Shown piece after piece: positions 1-8,122 of a DNA stretch of 23,704 nt. The translations under genes and the position numbers were made by a program. Position 1 is the stretch's first letter; every line of letters begins with the position of its first letter. Source of the stretch: Candidatus Sumerlaeota bacterium (GTDB lineage: Bacteria; Sumerlaeota; Sumerlaeia; MWCT01); assembly GCA_026398545.1 (NCBI GenBank), contig JAPLSR010000072.1, positions 1 to 23,704 of the forward strand. Direction: 5' to 3'. The notes below the pieces were generated by a model. It had not been told where the DNA came from, ran no database searches, and saw only the letters and a list, made by a program, of their open reading frames with translations.

Positions 1-48
1 GTGTAAGTGTATACCCATACACTCTTTCCCTAACGACCTTTCCGATCT
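1..48 (+). other. Sequencing adapter remnant at contig end (Illumina read-1 type)
   Basis: Bases 19-48 align to the 33-base TruSeq read-1 adapter with only three single-base deletions. The first 14 bases are identical and the last nine (TTCCGATCT) are identical. Bases 6-23 form a fold-back (AGTGTAT, loop ACCC, ATACACT), as expected of a chimeric end. The genomic insert therefore starts at about base 49. The adapter match is seen directly; that it is untrimmed artefact is a strong inference. Confidence 0.9.
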
Positions 49-621
49 ATCCGTTTTCACATGCTGGGGGAACCGTTTTTGAATCGGCACGCGCCGGAGA
101 TGCTTTTCTATGCGCGGGAAAAAATCCCGCACCTCTTCATAAGTATTGAGACCAATGGACTCCTGGTAACGCCGGAGGTGCAAAGGGCGCTTGTGGGAGC
201 GCGGGTCGATTATGTCAAGTTTTCCATTGATGGCGCCTCGCAGGAGACATACGCGCAGTATCGCATCGGTGGTGATTTTCAAAAGGCGTATGAGAACATG
301 GCGGGACTTGTGGCGGCGCGGCGTGAGGCGGGCACAGACCGCCCGCGCGTGGTGTGGCAGTATATCCTTTTCAAGTGGAATGATTCGGATGAGGAGGTCA
401 GGAAGGCTCAGAGACTGGCGCGCGAGGCGGGGGTGGACCATCTTTACTGGCTTGTTACCCATTCTGCGGGAGCCTCGGAGCATTTTCTTCCGGGCGGGCA
501 CTGTCCGCTCTTTGAGGGCGAGGGACAGTCGTTAAATGAGACAATTGAGATTGCGGGTCGGAGGGGCGAGCCGATGGTTCGTCCTGAGCCCGCACTTGGT
601 GAATATGACCCCTGGAAATGA
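49..621 (+). CDS. Radical SAM domain protein, 3' part only
   Basis: This is the C-terminal 190 residues of a radical SAM enzyme. The frame is open from the adapter junction and begins IRFHMLGEPFLN, which fits the second strand of the barrel with its GEP SAM-binding motif. The ATG at 61 is therefore an internal methionine and not a start. Further on there is a VKFSIDGASQETY segment typical of radical SAM proteins related to the SPASM/PqqE group. The CxxxCxxC cluster motif would lie upstream and is missing. Only one cysteine (in GGHCPLF) follows, so a full SPASM cluster domain is not visible. Its TGA overlaps an ATG (ATGA, 618-621) in the ribF frame. The substrate is unknown. The truncation comes from the contig end and does not imply a pseudogene. 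Confidence 0.8.
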   Translation: MRFHMLGEPFLNRHAPEMLFYAREKIPHLFISIETNGLLVTPEVQRALVGARVDYVKFSIDGASQETYAQYRIGGDFQKAYENMAGLVAARREAGTDRPRVVWQYILFKWNDSDEEVRKAQRLAREAGVDHLYWLVTHSAGASEHFLPGGHCPLFEGEGQSLNETIEIAGRRGEPMVRPEPALGEYDPWK

Positions 622-640
622 CAACACTGAAGCCGCAACC

Positions 641-650
641 GGAGAGAGGT
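641..650 (+). promoter_or_regulatory. Ribosome binding site that decides the ribF start
   Basis: GGAGAG at 641-646 lies four bases before the ATG at 651. The in-frame ATG at 618, inside the stop of the preceding gene, has only a weak upstream GGAAA. The spacing and the family N-terminus both favour 651. Confidence 0.6.
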
Positions 651-1604
651 ATGGAAATTATTGGTTCACTTGAAGGGCTTGCCGAGATTCCCGAAGGGGC
701 GTCAACCCATCTGACCCTCGGGGCGTATGATGGTGTTCACATAGGGCATCAGGCGCTCATCCGGCGGACTGTGGAGACCGCGGAGGAAGGAGGCGCCCTC
801 TCCGTCGTCTTTACCTTTCGGAATCATCCCTTGAGCATCCTTGCCCCCTCTTATGTTCCGCCGCGGCTGACGACGGATGATGTGCGGATTCGCCTGTTTT
901 CCGAGATGGGCGTCAGGATTCTGGTGCTGGTGGAGTTTGACCATGCCCTTGCTCATCTGACGGCAACGGAGTTCACGCGGGAGATACTTGTCAAACGTTT
1001 GCGGATTCGCCATGTGGTCTGCGGGCATAATTTTCATTTTGGACAGGGAGGCGCGGAGGACGTGCAATCTCTCAAGGAGAAGGGCGCCGAGATGGGATTC
1101 ACCGTGGAGCAACTTGAACCTGTGAAGGTCAGGGGCGTCATTGTGAACAGCTCGAGAATCAGAGAGCTCCTGACGCAGGGGCTTGTCTCCACAGCGGCGG
1201 AATTTCTCGGAAGACCTTATTCCATCCGCGGGGAGGTGGCGCGGGGGACAGGGCGCGGACGGACACTTACATATCCCACGGCGAATCTCGTCCCTTGCGA
1301 GGACATACTGCTTCCCGGCAGCGGTGTTTATGTTGTGCGGGTCATTGTGGATGGCGCGCCGTATGGGGGGATGATGAGCATCGGGACAAATCCCACTTTT
1401 CCGCCTGAGCATTTCAGCATTGAGGCGCACCTGTTCGATTTCAATGGCAACCTGATGGGGAAGGTGATTGAGGTGGAGTTTATTCACCGGATGCGGATGG
1501 AGATGAAGTTTGAGAGTGCGGAGGCGCTTGTCCTGCAGATGCGCCGCGATGAGACGTCCGCCCGCAAGTTTCTGAAGGGATACATTACTAAAATTCTTAG
1601 ATAA
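651..1604 (+). CDS. ribF: Bifunctional riboflavin kinase / FAD synthetase RibF
   Basis: RibF phosphorylates riboflavin to FMN and adenylylates FMN to FAD in the cytoplasm. With the start at 651 the protein has 317 residues, normal for the family. The N-terminal FAD synthetase half shows LGAYDGVHIGHQ (the GxFDGVHxGH nucleotide-binding motif), CGHNFHFG and VNSSRIRELL (the ISSTxIR motif). The C-terminal flavokinase half shows GRGRTLTYPTANL (the PTAN motif binding ATP-Mg), MSIGTNPTF, and the IEAHLFDF segment with the catalytic Glu of the family. An upstream start at 618 would add 11 residues (MTTLKPQPERG) that RibF proteins normally lack. No FMN riboswitch is possible in the four-base overlap upstream; the gene is probably cotranscribed with the radical SAM gene. 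Confidence 0.95.
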   Translation: MEIIGSLEGLAEIPEGASTHLTLGAYDGVHIGHQALIRRTVETAEEGGALSVVFTFRNHPLSILAPSYVPPRLTTDDVRIRLFSEMGVRILVLVEFDHALAHLTATEFTREILVKRLRIRHVVCGHNFHFGQGGAEDVQSLKEKGAEMGFTVEQLEPVKVRGVIVNSSRIRELLTQGLVSTAAEFLGRPYSIRGEVARGTGRGRTLTYPTANLVPCEDILLPGSGVYVVRVIVDGAPYGGMMSIGTNPTFPPEHFSIEAHLFDFNGNLMGKVIEVEFIHRMRMEMKFESAEALVLQMRRDETSARKFLKGYITKILR

Positions 1605-1607
1605 TTT

Positions 1608-1649
1608 CTCGCAGTCGCCGACGCTCCATAGCTCTGGCGACGGAGCGAG
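1608..1649 (+). terminator. Inverted repeat after ribF, possible terminator
   Basis: CTCGC (1608-1612) pairs with GCGAG (1645-1649), and inside it GTCGCC (1614-1619) pairs with GGCGAC (1636-1641). A small GGCG/CGCC hairpin follows at 1652-1664. There is no T-run directly after the main stem, so intrinsic termination is doubtful. It may instead be an mRNA-end hairpin or a processing site. Confidence 0.35.
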
Positions 1650-1745
1650 AAGGCGGAGAACGCCGAAGTTATTGTGGTTTTAAAGAGCTTGACCCGTTTT
1701 TTTATCGGGGGGATGGTAGTCCAATATTTTATGAAAGGCTGGTAA

Positions 1746-2849
1746 TTGAGTATGAAAAAGTGTCGATTGAGGGTGGCGATTTTAGTGGTATTGACGGCGG
1801 TGTCATGGATGACCTTTGGCATGCCTTCTGTGACACTGGGTCAGAATACCGACACGAAAAAGGAGGAACTGAAGAAGGAGGGGGCAAAGGAAACCATCAA
1901 AGAGGAACCTGTCAACATGGACGCCATTGTTGCCCGTTGGGGTGACAGGGTGATTAAGGAGGGAGATGTCAGGAAAGAGATGGATAAGAATGCCCCATAT
2001 ATACTTTATCCCGCCCGCTCAGTTTCCGAGCTTCCGAAGGAAGAGCAGATGCAATACAGGAGGAAAATGCTGAATTTCATAATTGACAGGAGGCTGATTC
2101 AGGACTCGGCAGGTGAGTTGAAGGTTGTGGTGAATGATGAGGATACCAGTAAGGGCATTGCCGATATAAAGAAACATTTCCCCGATGAACAGGCGTTTGC
2201 CTCTGCCCTAAAACAGCAGCAGATGACCGCGAAGGACCTTGAGAGCGATATTCGCCGGGATATGACCATCAGAAAGGTGATTGACACGGTTACTGCCACA
2301 ACCCCGACTGTCACGGAACAGGAGGTTGCGAACTATTACAAGGAAAACCCCGAGCGCTTCAAGCAGCCGGAGGAGGTATGGGCAAGCCATATTCTGGTGA
2401 GTGCGGACAAGAATGCATCGATTGCGGATCGCGAGGCGGCGCGGAAGAAGATTGAGGCGCTGAGGAAACGGTTGCTTGCGGGGGAGGATTTTGCGCAGCT
2501 GGCAAAGGACAACTCTGACTGCCCATCCGGCAAGCGCGCCGGTGGAGACCTTGGCTGGTTCAAACGTGGCAGGATGCTCAAGGAGTTTGAGAATGTCGCC
2601 TTTGCCCTCAAGCTGGGGGAACTCAGCGATATTGTGGAGACCCCCGTCGGATACCATATCATCAAGGTTCATGAAAAGCACGCCGAGAGGGTTATAAGTC
2701 TTGAGGAGGTTAAGGGAGACTTACGTCGGGACCTGATTACGAAGAAGAAAGGCGAGGTATTTGAAAGGTGGTTGACGGAACGAAAGAAACAGGTGGTGTT
2801 CACGAATCAGGAAGATAAAGATATTCCAAAGGAAGAGGTGAAGAAGTAA
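1746..2849 (+). CDS. Exported parvulin-type peptidyl-prolyl isomerase (SurA/PrsA-like)
   Basis: A periplasmic or envelope folding factor that isomerises prolyl bonds of exported proteins. Residues about 8-32 form a signal peptide: basic start, hydrophobic VAILVVLTAV core, no lipobox cysteine. A lysine- and glutamate-rich linker follows. A SurA_N-like helical chaperone domain spans about 57-185. One parvulin domain lies at about 209-310 with ASHILV, the EDFAQLAKDNSDCPSG loop, GGDLGWF and VETPVGYHIIKV. SurA of Enterobacteria has two such domains; the single domain resembles PrsA or PpiC-type proteins. The TTG at 1746 is chosen because AAGG (1735-1738) is seven bases upstream. The ATG at 1752 would lose only two residues and cannot be excluded. 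It is three bases from the next gene and probably forms an operon with the lipoprotein and exporter. Confidence 0.88.
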   Translation: MSMKKCRLRVAILVVLTAVSWMTFGMPSVTLGQNTDTKKEELKKEGAKETIKEEPVNMDAIVARWGDRVIKEGDVRKEMDKNAPYILYPARSVSELPKEEQMQYRRKMLNFIIDRRLIQDSAGELKVVVNDEDTSKGIADIKKHFPDEQAFASALKQQQMTAKDLESDIRRDMTIRKVIDTVTATTPTVTEQEVANYYKENPERFKQPEEVWASHILVSADKNASIADREAARKKIEALRKRLLAGEDFAQLAKDNSDCPSGKRAGGDLGWFKRGRMLKEFENVAFALKLGELSDIVETPVGYHIIKVHEKHAERVISLEEVKGDLRRDLITKKKGEVFERWLTERKKQVVFTNQEDKDIPKEEVKK

Positions 2850-2852
2850 TAG

Positions 2853-3716
2853 ATGAGGACGTCCCATCTGACAGCTGGCGTCCTTTTGTTATTCATCACG
2901 GGTTGCGCTCTCATTTCAACGCGACCCTTCAGCCCCCTGAGGACGGATTATCCTGCCGGACTTGATGCGTCTGAGATTTTCCGGGTGCTGGAGGGGCGTT
3001 CTGTCACTCATGAGCGGCTGTGGGCCGGCGGCGAGATAACCCTTCGCGGTGAGCCGCTCAAGGGAAAGAAGTTCTTCAATGCGACGCTCCTTTATGAGGC
3101 GCCAGACCGACTCCGTTTGCGCGGCTCCCGCATGCTTACCTCCACTCTCTTTGAATATATAATGAGCGCCGACAGGGTTGCGGTTTTATTCAACCACACG
3201 AAGGAGTGGTTTGGGGGGACGCAGGGAGAATTTGAGAGGCATCCCGAGGCAACACTCGGGCTGAATCCGGTTGAGCTCCCCAAAGCCCTTTTGATTCAGC
3301 AGGACTTTATGGGACGACTTGGGGGCGGGGAGTTTGACCGCCGGGGGGTCAGCGGGGAGGATTATCTCTTCCTCTCTACAAAGGGCGATAATCGGGTGGC
3401 TTTTCTTTTGAGGAGGAAAGACTTACTTGTCCGCGAGGCGGCTGTCTATAGACAGGATGGGCGACTGCTCCTCCGGCTGCGCTACAGGAGATACGGTTTG
3501 TTTCTGGGGGAGGTTCTGCCTGAGGAACTGGAGATGTATTTTGCCTCAAGTGGCGTAACGGCGCGTGTCCATGTGGCGGAGTACAAATTTCCGACCCGGT
3601 TTGAGAGCGCGGTTTTTTCACTTACGCCGGCAGTCGGATTTAAGCGATATCCCCTTAACAGGCTCTGGGAGGCAACTGAGAATCGGAGAAGCGGAGAAGC
3701 GGAGAAGCTGAGATAG
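2853..3716 (+). CDS. Predicted outer-membrane lipoprotein, LolA/LolB-like
   Basis: 287 residues. The N-terminus MRTSHLTAGVLLLFITGC is a lipoprotein signal with lipobox ITGC, giving acylation at Cys18. Ala and Leu follow, so there is no Asp retention signal by the E. coli rule. The mature part is rich in alternating beta strands: FFNATLLYEAPDRLRLRG, LLVREAAVYRQDGRLLLRLRYRRY, and a closing ARVHVAEYKFPTRFESAVFSL, the last resembling the half-barrel of LolA, LolB and related DUF4292-type proteins. It lies between an exported isomerase and an RND/MMPL exporter, a setting where LolA-like proteins commonly act as lipid or lipoprotein carriers. The lipoprotein call is firm from sequence; the lipid-binding fold and role are inferred. 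Confidence 0.7.
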   Translation: MRTSHLTAGVLLLFITGCALISTRPFSPLRTDYPAGLDASEIFRVLEGRSVTHERLWAGGEITLRGEPLKGKKFFNATLLYEAPDRLRLRGSRMLTSTLFEYIMSADRVAVLFNHTKEWFGGTQGEFERHPEATLGLNPVELPKALLIQQDFMGRLGGGEFDRRGVSGEDYLFLSTKGDNRVAFLLRRKDLLVREAAVYRQDGRLLLRLRYRRYGLFLGEVLPEELEMYFASSGVTARVHVAEYKFPTRFESAVFSLTPAVGFKRYPLNRLWEATENRRSGEAEKLR

Positions 3717-3726
3717 GTCTGATATA

Positions 3727-6336
3727 ATGGTCAAGAAGGCTCTTCGGATATTATTCGCCCTCATTTTAAAACATCCGATGACCGTTATTGTTCTTGTGGG
3801 AATCCTCACAATTGCATCTTTGATAGCGGTTTTTTACTTAAGCATTGAGACGGACGTTGCGAATCTTCTGCCATCTGATTCTCCCGTTTTGTCCACATTC
3901 AATAAGGCACTTTCCACATTCAGGACATTTGATTTTACGTTTGTTGTGATAGAGGCGGAGGAAGCCGGGCAGGCGCCTTCGCCGCCAGAGCTTCAGCGCC
4001 GTGCGGCTGATTTATTGATTCAGGCTGCCGAGACTATTGCCCCTGCGCTTGACAACCCTGCCTATGTTTATTCCGTGGATTACAAATCCGACCCGCGGCT
4101 CAAAGCCTTTTACATCATCAACAGGGAATCTCGTCTTTCCTGCCTTCTTAATAAGGCTGACTTAGAGGCGGGACTGGCGCACTTCGCCCCGGACATGATG
4201 GAGGCTTATATGGTCCGGCTTGCGCGCCATCTTCAGTCTCTTCCATTGACCGTAGAGCGTGAACATATCATTGTGGACCCCTTTGACCTTGCCCGGCTTT
4301 TTGACCACAGGATGATGGTGAGTCGCGGACCAACCTATTTTCCCATGAGGAGGGGATATTTTCTCTCTGAGGATGGGATGATGCTGCTGATGGTTCTTCG
4401 CCCTCTTGAGCCCGCCTCCGACCTGAAATTCTCAACAGACCTCATGATGTTTCTCAATCGGGTGCGCGATGTGCTTATCAGGAATAATCCTGACTTTCGG
4501 GGAAAGGTGAGAGTCTCCTATTACGGGACGTATGTAGAGACGGTTGCCAGTGCACGTACTATCCGGCATGACCTGCTTGAGACCCTGCTTGCATCATTCA
4601 TCGGGGTTCTGGTGTTATTTTTTGTGGGATTCCGGCGGAAGAAGGCGCTGATTTATGTTGGGGTGCCACTTTTGGTTGGGATATTGTGGACGCTCGGTCT
4701 GACGCAGATTGTCTTAGGGCGGTTGACCGTGGTGACGTTTGCCTTTGGCGCTGTGTTAATAGGTCTGGGGATAGATTTTGGCATACATATTTACAATCGT
4801 TATCTTGAGGAGAGGGGGCGATCTGACCAGCCCTCCGTGTATAAGGCGCTTCATACCGCCCTTGTGAGGACGAGCGAGGGGTTGCTCCTTGGCGCACTGA
4901 CGACATCTCTGGCATTTTTTTGTATGTTTTTCACTTCATTTCGGGGATTTCGAGAGCTGGGTTTTGTGGCGGGCAGCGGCATTCTCTGTTGCCTTGTTTC
5001 AGTCATTTTACTTTTGCCGGTGCTTGTGATGTATTTATCGCCGCGGCGGGAGGCTCGCCAGCGGTTTGACATCACATCAGTCGGTCTTCGGCGACTTTAC
5101 AAGGTGGCGTCCGATTATCCCCGTGTGATGATTATTCTCGGGCTTGTTGTCAGTGTCTATTTTACCTTTCAGGCGCGCCATGTGCGCTTTGAGGAGAGTT
5201 TCGGCGCCCTGAAGCAACCCTCCAGCGCATATGAGAATCTGCGTAGCCGCATCATGGAGCGGTTCGCCCTTCCCTCATATCAGATTGTTGCCATTGTTAC
5301 GGGAAGCACACTTCAGGGTATTCTGGAAAAGAACGACCGCCTTTATGACAATGTGGAGAGCCAGAAGGGCTATCAGATTCTTTCCTGTGACACATTGAGA
5401 GCGTTTCTTCCCGCTGTAGCGACCCAGCAGGAGTCCAAGAAGAGTATTCGCGACACGGTGGGCAACCGATATGAGCCATTGAAGGAGCGCATCATTTTTG
5501 CGGCTCGGAAGGCGGGGCTTTCCCCCATGGCGCTTGAGCCATTTTTCAAGTGGCTTGCCCGGCTCAAGGATGCTGCGGAAAAAAATGAGGATTTTATCCT
5601 TTATGAAGACCTGAGAGACCCTTTCATTATCCGTCTTGTGCAGGGTTATCTTGTGAAGGAGGGGCGGCAATACAGTGTTGTTACGCGGATATTTCCGCCG
5701 GCTGGGAGGTGGGAGTCCTCTGTTCCGCAGGATTTTCTGGACACCATAAGCCGTGGCGCGGGGGATGTGGAGTTCACCGGTATGGCAATTGTTGCGAATG
5801 AGATACAGGAGATGGTGAAGAGGGACCTTGCGGTTATTATCCTTATGGTGACCGGCTCGGTTTTCCTTTTAATGGTTTTATTCTTTGGCGGGGTGCGCAA
5901 GGCAATTTTTGCCATTTTCCCCGTTGTTCTCGGAAGTCTCTGGATGCTGGGGACGATTCGTATCATTGGGATTGAGCTGAATTTTTTGAATGTTATTGTC
6001 ATGCCGATGATTATCGGTATTGGCGTGGATAATGGCATTCATCTCATTCAGAGGTATTATGAGAGGGGGAAAGACCCGACATTGAGCGACCTTCGCCGGG
6101 CGGTTTCACGGACTGGCAGGGCACTGGTCATGACATCACTCACCACGATTGTCGGGTTTGGTTCGCTTGCCTTGGCGGATTTCCGCGGTATCCGGGAGAT
6201 GGGGCTGATTTCAATCCTTGGCATCACCTATACACTGATTGCCTCGCTTGTCCTGTTGCCTGCCCTTCTGAAGATATGGACCCAGCGCCACACCTTCTGG
6301 GACCTCATCAGCCGTGAAGAGGGCGAGATAAGGTAG
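3727..6336 (+). CDS. MMPL/RND superfamily exporter, HpnN-like
   Basis: An inner-membrane proton-driven exporter of 869 residues built as two repeats of one plus five helices with large periplasmic loops. The first helix is at about 18-38, the first loop at about 40-280 and the helix block at about 283-436. The second single helix lies at about 465-482, its loop at 485-690, and the second block at about 695-850. Each block has the conserved helix-4 signature: GLGIDFGIHIYNRY (about 346-359) and GIGVDNGIHLIQRYY (about 764-778), followed by the TTSLAF and TTIVGFGSLA segments. Size and architecture match HpnN-type hopanoid or lipid transporters and other two-repeat MMPL proteins. No hopanoid genes are visible here, so the substrate is open. 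It starts ten bases after the lipoprotein gene and should be cotranscribed with it. Confidence 0.85.
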   Translation: MVKKALRILFALILKHPMTVIVLVGILTIASLIAVFYLSIETDVANLLPSDSPVLSTFNKALSTFRTFDFTFVVIEAEEAGQAPSPPELQRRAADLLIQAAETIAPALDNPAYVYSVDYKSDPRLKAFYIINRESRLSCLLNKADLEAGLAHFAPDMMEAYMVRLARHLQSLPLTVEREHIIVDPFDLARLFDHRMMVSRGPTYFPMRRGYFLSEDGMMLLMVLRPLEPASDLKFSTDLMMFLNRVRDVLIRNNPDFRGKVRVSYYGTYVETVASARTIRHDLLETLLASFIGVLVLFFVGFRRKKALIYVGVPLLVGILWTLGLTQIVLGRLTVVTFAFGAVLIGLGIDFGIHIYNRYLEERGRSDQPSVYKALHTALVRTSEGLLLGALTTSLAFFCMFFTSFRGFRELGFVAGSGILCCLVSVILLLPVLVMYLSPRREARQRFDITSVGLRRLYKVASDYPRVMIILGLVVSVYFTFQARHVRFEESFGALKQPSSAYENLRSRIMERFALPSYQIVAIVTGSTLQGILEKNDRLYDNVESQKGYQILSCDTLRAFLPAVATQQESKKSIRDTVGNRYEPLKERIIFAARKAGLSPMALEPFFKWLARLKDAAEKNEDFILYEDLRDPFIIRLVQGYLVKEGRQYSVVTRIFPPAGRWESSVPQDFLDTISRGAGDVEFTGMAIVANEIQEMVKRDLAVIILMVTGSVFLLMVLFFGGVRKAIFAIFPVVLGSLWMLGTIRIIGIELNFLNVIVMPMIIGIGVDNGIHLIQRYYERGKDPTLSDLRRAVSRTGRALVMTSLTTIVGFGSLALADFRGIREMGLISILGITYTLIASLVLLPALLKIWTQRHTFWDLISREEGEIR

Positions 6337-6437
6337 ATTGCGACATTCCTCGTGGCGGATGAGAGTGGATGAGACTATCCTTCATATCTCCCCGTCAGGG
6401 GCGTAGTCCGTAATGATGGAGCGGGAGGTGACGAATT
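6337..6437 (+). other. Intergenic leader before the EIIA-dehydrogenase gene
   Basis: About 100 bases with no convincing promoter hexamers and no riboswitch core that I recognise. GGGAGGTG at 6423-6430 is a strong ribosome binding site seven bases before the ATG at 6438, suggesting efficient translation of the fusion. Confidence 0.5.
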
Positions 6438-8009
6438 ATGCGGCTTCATGAGATGATTGTGGAAGGGGCGGTGTTAATGGATATCAGCGTCCAGACGAAG
6501 GATGAGGCATTGAAAGAGATGGTGGATGCCCTTTCCCGTGCGGGCAGGTTGAGCCACCCCGAAGTTGTCCTGCAGAATGTGCTGGCGCGGGAAAGGACGC
6601 AAAGCACAGGCATCGGAGAGGGCGTGGGGATTCCCCATACCTGCACCGCAAGTGTCCATCAACCCCTGATTGCCTATGCGAGAAGTCGTAAGGGGATAGA
6701 GTTCCAATCCATTGATGGCAGACCGGTTAATCACATATTTCTCATTCTGGGGCGGGTGAATGGCGAGGCTCTTCAGTTGAAGATACTCGGACATCTTGCG
6801 CACCTTTTTCATATACCGGGGTTTCTGGAGGGTCTCTGCCGGCTGGAGAATCCCGACTCGTTTGTGACTTCTGTAAGGGAATGCGAGGCGGGGCTTGGGG
6901 AGATTGAGACGCCGAAGGATATGCCTTCTGTGTGTGTTGCGGGCGCGGGGAATGGCGGACTGGCGTTGGCAGGTCATCTTGCCCTGATAGGCTGTCGTGT
7001 GCATCTCTTCAACAGGAGCGAGGGGCGTCTGACCGCTGTCAGGATGGCGGGCGGAATCCAGGTGACCGGCGAGGTGAACGGTTTTGCGAAGCTTGGTATT
7101 GTAACAACGGATGCGCGGGAGGCGCTTTCCGGCGTTGACCTTGTCATGGTTGTGATTCCGGCAACGGGGCACAGGGATATGGCGAGGCTTCTCGGTCCGC
7201 ATCTGACGGATGGACAGGTGGTTGTTCTGAACCCCGGCGGGACGGGCGGGGCGCTTGAATTTGCCGATGTCCTTCACCAGTTGAAGGTCGGTGTTTATTA
7301 TTTTCTGGCTGAGGCGGAGACGCTCATTTATGCCTGCCGTGTCACCAATCCCGGACAGGTGCGCATCTTCAGGATTAAAAACGCCGTTCCTGTGGCGACC
7401 TTTCCCGCCTACCACATTCCAGATGTTCTTGAGACTCTCCGGAAGGTCCTGCCATACTTTATCACCGGGGATAATGTGCTTAAGACGAGTTTAAGCAATA
7501 TAAGTGCGGTGTTTCATCCGGCACTTACAATCATGAATGCCGCCTGGATTGAGGGGAGCAAGGGGGATTTTGAATTTTACCTTGAGGGGGCGAGTCCTTC
7601 CATTGCGAAGGTCCTTGAGGTTCTTGATGCGGAGCGCATACGCGTGGCGGAGGCGCTGGGTGTGAGGGTTCTCACGGCGCGGGAATGGCTTTATCAGGCA
7701 TATGGGGTGGCTGGGGACAATCTTTATGAGGCAATGCAGGCGAATGATGGCTATCGGGGGATAAAGGCTCCCAACACCCTTGACTACAGATTTATCACTG
7801 AGGATGTCCCGACGAGTTTAGTTCCGCTTGCCTCACTGGGGGAGCATCTGGGAGTTGCCGTGCCAACGATAAAGACCATTATTCATCTCTCCAGCGTTCT
7901 GCATGGTGTGAACTATATGATGACAGGGCGGACGGTGGAGAGGCTTGGACTTTCCGGGCTTAATGTGCGGCAAATCCGCCGCCTTGTGGAGGATGGGAAG
8001 AGGGAGTGA
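6438..8009 (+). CDS. Fusion: PTS EIIA (fructose/Ntr type) domain + opine dehydrogenase
   Basis: 523 residues with two joined domains. Residues 1-150 are a PTS_EIIA_2 domain: an acceptor-site segment TGIGEGVGIPH with phospho-acceptor His67, then VNHIFLILGR and LKILGHLAHLF. Residues about 163-520 are an octopine/nopaline-type dehydrogenase: Rossmann motif CVAGAGNGGLALAGH (166-180), LNPGGTGGALEF, SNISAVFHPALTIMNAAW with His360, EWLYQAYGV, and RFITEDVPTSLVPLASLG with Asp456. By spacing from the Rossmann loop, His360 and Asp456 are probably the catalytic pair known in this family. Such enzymes condense an amino acid with a 2-oxo acid using NAD(P)H. No HPr, EI or EIIB/C gene is nearby. An ATG at 6921, at the domain border, has an AAGGA only one base upstream, so separate translation looks unlikely. 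I infer phosphorylation-dependent control of the dehydrogenase; the substrates are unknown. Confidence 0.88.
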   Translation: MRLHEMIVEGAVLMDISVQTKDEALKEMVDALSRAGRLSHPEVVLQNVLARERTQSTGIGEGVGIPHTCTASVHQPLIAYARSRKGIEFQSIDGRPVNHIFLILGRVNGEALQLKILGHLAHLFHIPGFLEGLCRLENPDSFVTSVRECEAGLGEIETPKDMPSVCVAGAGNGGLALAGHLALIGCRVHLFNRSEGRLTAVRMAGGIQVTGEVNGFAKLGIVTTDAREALSGVDLVMVVIPATGHRDMARLLGPHLTDGQVVVLNPGGTGGALEFADVLHQLKVGVYYFLAEAETLIYACRVTNPGQVRIFRIKNAVPVATFPAYHIPDVLETLRKVLPYFITGDNVLKTSLSNISAVFHPALTIMNAAWIEGSKGDFEFYLEGASPSIAKVLEVLDAERIRVAEALGVRVLTAREWLYQAYGVAGDNLYEAMQANDGYRGIKAPNTLDYRFITEDVPTSLVPLASLGEHLGVAVPTIKTIIHLSSVLHGVNYMMTGRTVERLGLSGLNVRQIRRLVEDGKRE

Positions 8010-8122
8010 GGGGAGAATTCACCTATTCACTTGACGGTTTGGGAAGAAAATGGGCATTGTTTATTGCATTTTTTTATAGGACGGCGTGGGGGAAAATTCG
8101 GAGGGAAAACGGGCGGGGTTAA
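8010..8122 (+). other. Intergenic region before the TPR gene
   Basis: 113 bases. TTGACG at 8031-8036 could serve as a -35, but the hexamers 17-18 bases downstream (GCATTG, CATTGT) are poor -10 boxes. TATAGG at about 8075-8080 lacks a partner at good spacing. The region holds a T-run at 8069-8075 and a GGCGGGG ribosome binding site just before the GTG at 8123. A transcription start may lie here but is not demonstrable by eye. Confidence 0.3.

Noticed and set aside
61..63. ATG at 61 as the start of the first gene
   Set aside because: The open frame continues upstream to the adapter junction with residues IRFH that fit the radical SAM barrel, so this Met is internal.
618..650. FMN riboswitch or separate leader for ribF
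   Set aside because: The gene overlaps or closely follows the radical SAM gene, leaving no space for the structure.
702..1487. A 261-codon minus-strand open frame inside ribF
   Set aside because: Shadow of the ribF coding strand; its translation resembles no protein family.
6337..6437. A riboswitch before the EIIA-dehydrogenase gene
   Set aside because: No conserved core of a known class (fluoride, SAM, glycine, TPP) is visible; only a strong ribosome binding site is supported.
6474..7415. A 313-codon minus-strand open frame inside the EIIA-dehydrogenase gene
   Set aside because: Antisense to well-conserved motifs, low-complexity His/Arg-rich translation, no ribosome binding site of note.
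8052..8068. A sigma54-like GG...GC element before the TPR gene
   Set aside because: The GG and GC doublets are 13 bases apart instead of 12 and the preceding T of TGG is missing.
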